DNA of 64,000 nt from Polynucleobacter sp. AP-Kaivos-20-H2. Its GTDB lineage: Bacteria > Pseudomonadota > Gammaproteobacteria > Burkholderiales > Burkholderiaceae. The stretch covers positions 310,001 to 374,000 of the forward strand of contig NZ_JACVOX010000002.1 of the NCBI RefSeq assembly GCF_018882215.1, given 5' to 3'. This document shows positions 57,963 through 64,000 of this stretch, piece after piece; positions within the stretch are counted from its first letter, which is position 1, and every line of letters begins with the position of its first letter. The position numbers were made by a program, and so were the translations under genes. Below the pieces are notes generated by a model. The model did not search any database, was not told the origin of the DNA, and saw nothing but the letters and a program-made list of their open reading frames with translations.

Positions 57963-59176
57963 TGTCGCAGATCATCGTTCAAAACCTTGGTAAGGCCTAT
58001 AAGCGCTACCCTTCTAAGTGGTCACGCCTAGCAGAATGGATTATTCCGTTTAGTAAAGACCGTCATAGCCTCAATTGGGTTTTGCAAGATTTGAATTTCA
58101 TCGTCAATCCCGGTGAAGCCGTTGGCATTATTGGTGTTAATGGTGCTGGCAAAAGCACCTTACTCAAAATGATCTCTGGGACATCTCAACCTACTACTGG
58201 CTCAGTAGAGATGAGCGGCAAAGTGGCTGCCCTCCTGGAACTTGGTATCGGCTTTCATCCAGACTTCACTGGTAGGCAGAACGCCTACATGGCTGGACAG
58301 TTGCTCGGTTACAGCGTTGATCAAATTACCGCCTTGATGCCGGCCATCGAAGAGTTTGCCGAGATTGATGAATACATCGATCAACCAGTACGCTTTTATT
58401 CCAGCGGCATGCAAATGCGTTTGGCCTTTAGCGTAGCGACCGCTGAACGCGCTGATGTATTGATCGTTGATGAGGCTTTATCGGTGGGTGACACCTACTT
58501 TACCCACAAGTGCTTTGACCGTATTCGAGAATTCCGCAAGCTAGGAACCACATTGTTAATCGTGTCTCATGACAAGATGGCAATCCAATCAATTTGCGAT
58601 CGCGCCATCTTGCTCAATCAAGGTAAGGTAGCTATCGAAGGCCAACCAGAAATGGTGATGGACTATTACAATGCCTTACTTGCTGATCGTGAAAACCAAA
58701 ACGTTCGCCAAGAAGTGACCCAATCCGGAAAAGTGAAAACAACTTCCGGAAGTGGCGAAGCAACTATCTTGGACGTAGCGCTGCTGAATTCAGAAGGTAA
58801 ACGTATTGAAGTAGTCCAAGTTGCTCAAGACATTACCTTATCAACTAAGGTGCGCTGCAATCAAGATATTGATGAGCTTGTTCTGGGCTATATGTTTAAG
58901 GATCGTTTGGGATTACCGGTATACGGCACCAATACCTTCCATTTGAATAAAACCCTTAAAGACCTTAAAGCTGGCGCTGAAATTGAATTTAATTTTCAAT
59001 TTACCGCTAACTTTGGTCCAGGAACCTATTCGCTTGCATTATCTTTGCATGCATCTGACAATCACATTGCAAGTAACTACGAGTGGCGTGACCATGCACT
59101 GGTATTTACAGTCATTAATAGCAAAGAACATTTTGAAGGGGTGGCGTGGTTACCACCTACAGTGAATATTAAATAG
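57962..59176 (+). CDS. wzt: Polysaccharide ABC transporter ATPase Wzt with C-terminal carbohydrate-binding domain
   Basis: The 404-residue protein has the ATPase at about 1-240: Walker A GVNGAGKSTLLKMI, signature YSSGMQMRLAFSVATAERADVLIVDEALSVGD with Walker B, and H-loop SHDKMAIQ. Residues about 270-404 form a Wzt_C-type beta-sandwich (ILDVALLNSEGKRIEVVQ, LVLGYMFKDRLGLPVYGTNT, FNFQFTANFGPGTYSLALSLH). In E. coli O8/O9a this domain binds the methylated chain end so that only finished polymers are exported. A methyltransferase gene follows ten bases later, consistent with that scheme. Confidence 0.93.
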   Translation: MSQIIVQNLGKAYKRYPSKWSRLAEWIIPFSKDRHSLNWVLQDLNFIVNPGEAVGIIGVNGAGKSTLLKMISGTSQPTTGSVEMSGKVAALLELGIGFHPDFTGRQNAYMAGQLLGYSVDQITALMPAIEEFAEIDEYIDQPVRFYSSGMQMRLAFSVATAERADVLIVDEALSVGDTYFTHKCFDRIREFRKLGTTLLIVSHDKMAIQSICDRAILLNQGKVAIEGQPEMVMDYYNALLADRENQNVRQEVTQSGKVKTTSGSGEATILDVALLNSEGKRIEVVQVAQDITLSTKVRCNQDIDELVLGYMFKDRLGLPVYGTNTFHLNKTLKDLKAGAEIEFNFQFTANFGPGTYSLALSLHASDNHIASNYEWRDHALVFTVINSKEHFEGVAWLPPTVNIK

Positions 59177-59185
59177 CAAGAACAC

Positions 59186-60043
59186 ATGAGCCCAGATCAA
59201 AACAGTTTTTATAAAGCATTTGAAGATCAGCATCGCGGCTCACGTGAGCTCATCAAGTCTCGTTTAGCAGTCTACCTACCATTTATCAAAAAGGTTCAAG
59301 AAGTCCACCCCAATGCAACCGCTCTCGACTTAGGATGCGGTCGCGGCGAATGGCTTGAGCTTCTGCAAGACAATCAATTAAGCGCTTCTGGTATTGATCA
59401 AGATGATGGCATGCTTTCTGCGTGCAGAAGTCGCGGCCTGAATGTGCAGACGAGTGATGCAATCGCCCACCTTAAATCCCTCCCCAATGACAGCCTAAGT
59501 ATTGTTTCAGGCTTTCATATTGCAGAACATTTATCTTTGGAAGATTTACAGACTCTGATCAAAGAGGCATTACGTATACTCAAGCCTGCAGGACTCTTAA
59601 TTTTGGAGGCACCAAATACCGAGAATTTGGTGGTTGGCACCTCCAGTTTTTATTTAGATCCGACCCATCAGCGCCCACTACCCTCTGCCTTGCTAAGCTT
59701 TTTAGCTAGTCACCTTGGTTTTGCAAGGGTAAAAACACTGGGCGTCCAGGAATCGATTCCCTTGAGGGAAGAGCATGGGCCTGTCAGCCTGTTTGCCGTT
59801 CTCTCTGGCGTAAGTCCTGACTATGCTGTGATTGCGCAGAAAGCGGCAGAACCAAAACTGATGCAAGCTTTTGAAATCGTATTCAGCCAAGAATATGGCC
59901 TCACTTTAGAAATGCTAGCAAATCGCTACCAAGAGCGTTTCGATGCGATGGAGCGTAAGACACAATTGTTGGAGGCGCGCCTAAGCCGTATCTGGAAATT
60001 ACTAGAGCCCTTTAAGTGGGCCAAATCCCTTTTCAAAAAATAA
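59186..60043 (+). CDS. SAM-dependent methyltransferase with C-terminal coiled coil, possible chain terminator
   Basis: The 285-residue protein has a class I methyltransferase domain: motif I ALDLGCGRGEWLELL, SGIDQDDGML, SGFHIAEHL and ALRILKPAGLLILEAPNTEN. The last 50 residues (MLANRYQERFDAMERKTQLLEARLSRIWKLLE) are a likely short coiled coil followed by a basic, aromatic end that could touch the membrane. This recalls WbdD-type terminators that methylate chain ends and measure length by a coiled coil, although no kinase part is present. It lies directly after wzt. Confidence 0.85.
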   Translation: MSPDQNSFYKAFEDQHRGSRELIKSRLAVYLPFIKKVQEVHPNATALDLGCGRGEWLELLQDNQLSASGIDQDDGMLSACRSRGLNVQTSDAIAHLKSLPNDSLSIVSGFHIAEHLSLEDLQTLIKEALRILKPAGLLILEAPNTENLVVGTSSFYLDPTHQRPLPSALLSFLASHLGFARVKTLGVQESIPLREEHGPVSLFAVLSGVSPDYAVIAQKAAEPKLMQAFEIVFSQEYGLTLEMLANRYQERFDAMERKTQLLEARLSRIWKLLEPFKWAKSLFKK

Positions 60044-60085
60044 TCAGCAATACTTTAGTAATCCATTCATAAAGCTTAATCAACT

Positions 60086-60973
60086 ATGAGTACAAATCTG
60101 TCGCGTGGTCTAGTCACCAGCATCCCAGAGCGCTATGTCCAGTTTGCTCTTTTTAATCTCAAGAAGATTTATGGTGAATTAGGCTGTCAGCTTCCCATTG
60201 AAATCTGGGAAGTGGGCAATGAACTCAGTCTAGAATCAAAAGAAAAGATTAGCGCCATTACAGACAAGATTATTTGGCGCAATGTTTCTGAATTCACTAA
60301 TAACCTTGCCCACTGGAAAGGTTTTCAGGTAAAGGCTTTTATTGTTGCCATCAGCTCATTTAATGAGGTGATGTTATTTGATGCCGACGGCATTTTCCAT
60401 CAAAATCCAGAAGATTTATTTGGCGATACTGGCTACCAAGATACTGGCTTTTATATGTTTAGAGACCTCAAGCGCTGGGTTTTTGAATTTAATTGGTACG
60501 ACAAGTTAATGTATCAACTAGGCTTACGTAAGCCCTTCAAGGGCAATAAGTTTCGTAACTATGCTTTTTATAAAGAGCGTCAGGCTTGGTTGCGTCGCTG
60601 CTTAAATCATCAGAAACCAGCAAACTTTCCGATTGAGTGGAACTATATTTGGATTGATGGTATTCCATCAGAACCCGTGATTGAAACTTATGTCGATAGC
60701 GGCGTTGTAGCCATCAATCGCAGCAAGCATCCAGAGGCAATTAAATGCCTGATGGAGCTCAATGATAATCATCCCGATACCTATAAATATGTGTGGGGAG
60801 ACAAAGAGACGTTTTGGATCTCGGCCTTAATGGCCAATGAGCCATTCACGGTAAATCCGAAGTGGGCCTACGAAGAGGCTTCAGATAATAGCGAGGGCTG
60901 GAAGACCAAGAAGAGCCTGATTTGCCAAGAGTGGAACGGCAAGCTTTTCTTTACTCAAAAGGGTGTGGTGTAA
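60086..60973 (+). CDS. Glycosyltransferase with DxD motif, resembling GT71/MNN1 alpha-mannosyltransferases
   Basis: The 295-residue protein has features of the family known mainly from fungal alpha-1,3-mannosyltransferases: an N-terminal GLVTSIPERYVQFALFNLKKIY, FIVAISSFNEVMLFDADGIFHQNPEDLF with DxD at Asp99-Asp101, VDSGVVAINRSKH and WGDKETFWISALMANEPF. The match is by pattern memory, so the family name is moderate. The substrate is unknown. It ends the plus-strand polysaccharide cluster and could add a side-chain sugar to the exported polymer. Confidence 0.7.
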   Translation: MSTNLSRGLVTSIPERYVQFALFNLKKIYGELGCQLPIEIWEVGNELSLESKEKISAITDKIIWRNVSEFTNNLAHWKGFQVKAFIVAISSFNEVMLFDADGIFHQNPEDLFGDTGYQDTGFYMFRDLKRWVFEFNWYDKLMYQLGLRKPFKGNKFRNYAFYKERQAWLRRCLNHQKPANFPIEWNYIWIDGIPSEPVIETYVDSGVVAINRSKHPEAIKCLMELNDNHPDTYKYVWGDKETFWISALMANEPFTVNPKWAYEEASDNSEGWKTKKSLICQEWNGKLFFTQKGVV

Positions 60974-61001
60974 CCAGCACCGCAGTACTGGCGCCAATAA
61001 C

Positions 61002-62222
61002 TTACTTATCGAGCTTTTGCACTAGTAGCTTTGATCTCTCAAGATTACCAAGACTGGATGGGTGCTTATCCAATTCATGAACATAGAACTTTGGTTTGAG
61101 ATTTTCATTCTTATCAGCCAAAGTCATATCAATCATCTGAATTCCCGACTTCTTGAGTTCAGCCAAAATCTTGTCATTGTTGTAGCTGCCTACAAACCAA
61201 GCATCATCGGCCTTAATAAAGCCTACAACTAATTGCTCACCGCGTTGTTTTGCTTCTTGCTGAATGGTTCGTAGAGCACCTAGATAAAGCTGAATTTGTT
61301 TATCTTGATCATTAATTACCAGCAAACTATCCTGAATCAAATTAAACACTTTTGATGAGGTAATTAATCCCCGCAACGCTTTTGGAGAATGCTCTACCCA
61401 TCCAAATGATCTGCAATAGCCATCCCGTTTGACCAGGCCCGATTCTTCCAGTCTGTACTTAGGCGAACCCAGAGTAAAGAAATCAGCGCAGGCAACCCTA
61501 CTAGCGTGCCAAGGCGCAGTGAGGACAAAATTTAGATTGGCCTTGGTGTCCAGGTCGCTTTGCAATACAGCAAGACTTTGATGAATACCCCAACCATGGA
61601 TACCGTAGTTCTTAACCTGTAGCGGGGCCCACTTTGAGGCTCCTAGATGTTGGCTATTCATTAAATCACCAACGTAATACGCCATTGTTTGATTATCAGC
61701 CACACCTTCACCAAACGTAAAAGAGTCGCCCAAAAAATTAATTCTATGACTCTGTTTATCTCCATACCTTGGCGTCACCCTAAAGCCATCTGGGCCGATG
61801 GTAAAAAAAGTGTCATAGAGAACATCGCCGTTAGATGCTACCTTTTTGGCTGTAAAGATGCCTGGTTTAGGCTGACTGCCAAACTCACCCAAATGCCAAT
61901 ATGCAGGAGTGTTATAGGTCTGAGCACTATCAAAGTAGGCAAAAACGGTTTTATCTTTAGCCGTATTAATTCCTGAATCAGGCTTTTTAGCCATTATGGC
62001 TGGCAAGTATCCCAATGCACTTTCAGCAATCGCAAGGGTAATGACCAATGAAATAAGCACGACAACTGTATTACGAAGAAACGAAAAAAGGATGGCAATC
62101 ACAACCAAGCCAAAACTTGCACCCCATAAAAAGCTCGCCACACTACGTTGCGTATAAGAATTAAAAAATAAATAAGCGGCCAAGGCCGCCAAGATTACAG
62201 TAGGAATAAGTTTTTTGATCAT
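61002..62222 (-). CDS. Membrane-anchored SGNH/GDSL-type protein
   Basis: The protein (about 406 residues from the ATG at 62222) has three short N-terminal membrane helices (about 5-70) and a periplasmic SGNH-like domain. The nucleophile block is NFLGDSFTFGEGV, an Asn/Gly block follows in NYGIHGWGIHQSL, and the late Asp-His pair is in ELDKHPSSLGN. It may be an esterase or acyl- or carbamoyl-modifying enzyme for surface glycans. It follows the carbamoyltransferase gene by 18 bases, so both probably act on the same product. The TTG at 62240 is an alternative start. Confidence 0.75.
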   Translation of the reverse strand: MIKKLIPTVILAALAAYLFFNSYTQRSVASFLWGASFGLVVIAILFSFLRNTVVVLISLVITLAIAESALGYLPAIMAKKPDSGINTAKDKTVFAYFDSAQTYNTPAYWHLGEFGSQPKPGIFTAKKVASNGDVLYDTFFTIGPDGFRVTPRYGDKQSHRINFLGDSFTFGEGVADNQTMAYYVGDLMNSQHLGASKWAPLQVKNYGIHGWGIHQSLAVLQSDLDTKANLNFVLTAPWHASRVACADFFTLGSPKYRLEESGLVKRDGYCRSFGWVEHSPKALRGLITSSKVFNLIQDSLLVINDQDKQIQLYLGALRTIQQEAKQRGEQLVVGFIKADDAWFVGSYNNDKILAELKKSGIQMIDMTLADKNENLKPKFYVHELDKHPSSLGNLERSKLLVQKLDK

Positions 62223-62240
62223 ATCTCTGACGCGAAGCAA

Positions 62241-64000
62241 TTAATCCAGTTCATACGCATTCTTGTAATCCAACTTGAGTGCAGGATCTTGCTCTTCTTT
62301 GCTCATAATGGAATTACCAACCACCAAGAATTCAATCTCCGTTCCCATTAAGCATCGGAACGCATCTTCTGGTGTGCATACAATTGGCTCACCACGAACA
62401 TTGAAGGAGGTATTAACCACTACTGGGCAACCCGTTAACTCTTTAAAGCGACTTACTAGCGCGTGGTATTTAGGATTAGTTTCTTTATGAATTGTCTGCA
62501 CACGTGCTGAATAATCCACATGCGTTACTGCAGGGATTTGCGAGCGAGGAATATTGAGCTTTTCAATACCGAAGAGTTTGTTCTGCTCCTCAGTCATTGC
62601 TAGACGCTTTGACTCATTAACATCTGCAACCAACAGCATATAAGGACTGTCAGTATTGATATCAAACCACTCAGATACGTCTTCACGCAATACGCTTGGT
62701 GCAAAAGGACGGAATGATTCGCGGTACTTCACCTTAAGATTCAGCAACTTCTGAGCAGAGGGTGAGCGAGCGTTAGCCAGGATGGATCGCCCGCCCAATG
62801 AACGCGGACCAAACTCCATACGACCCTGATGCCAGCCTACCGCCTTATCAGCAGCAAGGGCTTGAGCGGTCAACTCAATAATTTCTTGATCAGAATGAAT
62901 GGTAAATTTAGCGCCTACTGATGCAAGGCGTTTTTCGATATCTGATTGTTCATATTGCGGGCCCAAGTAAGAACCCTTCATGCCGTCTTGCAATTTGGGA
63001 TCAACATGACGCGGTTGCTTAAGCATCAAATAATATGCACCCAAAGCAGCGCCAACAGCTCCACCGGCATCGCCTGCAGCAGGCTGAATCCAAATATTGT
63101 CAAAAATGTTTTCTCGTAACAGTTTGCCGTTAGCAACGCAATTGAGCGCTACGCCACCTGCAAGGCACAAGTTTTTCATGCCAGTAGATTTACGAATGCT
63201 GCGAGCAAGCTTAATAACCACTTCCTCAGTAACGGCCTGAATTGAAGCGGCCAAATCCATCTCTCGCTGAGTTAATTCGGACTCTTCAGAGCGACGCGGC
63301 CCACCAAATAATTTATCGAACTTCGCATTGGTCATTGTCAAACCAGTGCAATAGTTGAAGTAGCTCATGTCTAATGCAAATGAACCATCCTCCTTAATAT
63401 CAATGAGGTTATCTTTAATTAATTGCGCATACTTTGGCTCGCCGTAAGGAGCTAAGCCCATGACCTTGTACTCACCCGAGTTCACCTTAAAGCCAGTGTA
63501 GTAAGTTATCGCTGAGTAGAGTAAACCTAAAGAATGTGGGAAATGAATTTCTTTGTGTACCTGCAGGTCAGCACCTCTGCCAATCGCAAGAGATGTTGTA
63601 GTCCATTCACCCACTCCATCCATTGTCAGAATTGCTGCCTCTTCAAATGGCGACGGGAAGAAAGCGCTAGCCGCATGACTTAAGTGATGCTCTGAAAACA
63701 ATAAGCGCTCGGTCCAATCAATATTTTTTCCCCAGATTGCTTTGAGGGCATCAGCAATCATGGTTTTTTGAAATAACTTATCTTTTAGCCAAACTGGCAG
63801 TGACGTTGCAAAGGACTGGAACCCCACTGGGGCATAAGCCAAATAGGTTTCTAGCAAACGCTCAAACTTCAGAAATGGTTTGTCATAGAAGACTACATAA
63901 TCAATATCTTCAGGCTTGCAGCCCACCTCACTCAAACAATATTCAATCGCATGATTCGGAAAATCTTGATCGTGCTTTTTGCGCGTAAATCGCTCTTCCT
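62241..64000 (-). CDS. Carbamoyltransferase (NodU/CmcH family), 5' end outside the window
   Basis: At least 586 codons are present. The frame continues unbroken to the window edge, with EERFTRKKHDQDFPNHAIEYC before the TTG at 63935, so that TTG is not the start. Family motifs are SEHHLSHAASAFFPSPF, TMDGVGEWTTTSLAIG, YKVMGLAPYGEPKYA, LCLAGGVALNCVANGK, WHQGRMEFGPRSLGGRSIL and VVNTSFNVRGEPIVCTPEDAFRC. It transfers a carbamoyl group from carbamoyl phosphate to hydroxyls on sugars or antibiotics. Next to the polysaccharide cluster, surface-glycan decoration is the likely use. Confidence 0.92.
   Translation of the reverse strand, partial: EERFTRKKHDQDFPNHAIEYCLSEVGCKPEDIDYVVFYDKPFLKFERLLETYLAYAPVGFQSFATSLPVWLKDKLFQKTMIADALKAIWGKNIDWTERLLFSEHHLSHAASAFFPSPFEEAAILTMDGVGEWTTTSLAIGRGADLQVHKEIHFPHSLGLLYSAITYYTGFKVNSGEYKVMGLAPYGEPKYAQLIKDNLIDIKEDGSFALDMSYFNYCTGLTMTNAKFDKLFGGPRRSEESELTQREMDLAASIQAVTEEVVIKLARSIRKSTGMKNLCLAGGVALNCVANGKLLRENIFDNIWIQPAAGDAGGAVGAALGAYYLMLKQPRHVDPKLQDGMKGSYLGPQYEQSDIEKRLASVGAKFTIHSDQEIIELTAQALAADKAVGWHQGRMEFGPRSLGGRSILANARSPSAQKLLNLKVKYRESFRPFAPSVLREDVSEWFDINTDSPYMLLVADVNESKRLAMTEEQNKLFGIEKLNIPRSQIPAVTHVDYSARVQTIHKETNPKYHALVSRFKELTGCPVVVNTSFNVRGEPIVCTPEDAFRCLMGTEIEFLVVGNSIMSKEEQDPALKLDYKNAYELD

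Noticed and set aside
1-64000. CRISPR arrays, tRNA or rRNA genes, prophage
   Set aside because: No regularly spaced repeats, no cloverleaf-like sequence, no rRNA-like stretch and no phage structural gene were seen on either strand.

Overview
The window looks like chromosome from a freshwater betaproteobacterium of the Burkholderiales, most likely Polynucleobacter or a close relative. This is an inference from moderate GC, very tight gene packing, and families typical of that group: monomeric NADP isocitrate dehydrogenase, a Bug-type binding protein, DUF2889- and DUF6352-like proteins, CysI next to a DUF934 protein, and DarP. I found no rRNA, tRNA or CRISPR array.

Layout. 1-2.1 kb: the end of thyA and folA, followed by an intact IS150-type insertion sequence sitting inside the folA terminator hairpin. 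2.1-15.6 kb: protein quality control and redox genes (parvulin isomerase, SRAP protein, msrQ, a two-subunit molybdenum hydroxylase, phhB, rsuA), then a TetR/isochorismatase/flavoprotein divergon, msrP and a BLUF photoreceptor gene. 15.6-23.6 kb: icd, an MFS carrier, an FKBP isomerase, a lytic transglycosylase and a secreted nuclease. 23.6-26.7 kb: a five-gene operon behind two tandem Fur boxes (outer-membrane protein, small helical protein, exported FMN-binding protein, ApbE flavin transferase, four-helix His-rich membrane protein), read here as a flavin-based iron-reduction or electron-export system. 26.7-29.4 kb: a BigR-like repressor, persulfide dioxygenase-like enzyme and TSUP exporter. 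29.4-34.3 kb: a branched-chain amino acid ABC transporter whose permease LivM and ATPase LivG are fused.

34.4-47.9 kb: a DMT exporter and GMC oxidoreductase, a toxin-antitoxin locus whose toxin has one in-frame stop, darP, an acyltransferase, then a PQQ-type sugar dehydrogenase with its cytochrome c and a TonB-dependent receptor, followed by a solute-binding protein with a lactonase-like amidohydrolase. 48.0-54.1 kb: a serine hydrolase, then sulfite reductase with siroheme genes (cysI, DUF934, cobA, cbiX) and a Ca/H antiporter. 54.2-64 kb: an ABC-transporter-dependent surface polysaccharide cluster (double GT4 enzyme, Wzm, Wzt with carbohydrate-binding tail, methyltransferase, GT71-like enzyme), then on the other strand an SGNH-type protein and a carbamoyltransferase that runs off the end.

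The observations I rank highest are the Fur-controlled flavinylation operon, the toxin gene killed by a single nonsense codon beside an intact antitoxin and perfect operator, the IS inserted exactly in a terminator loop, the BLUF-msrP pairing, and the TonB receptor next to a PQQ enzyme. All functions are assigned by reading sequence only; no database search was run.
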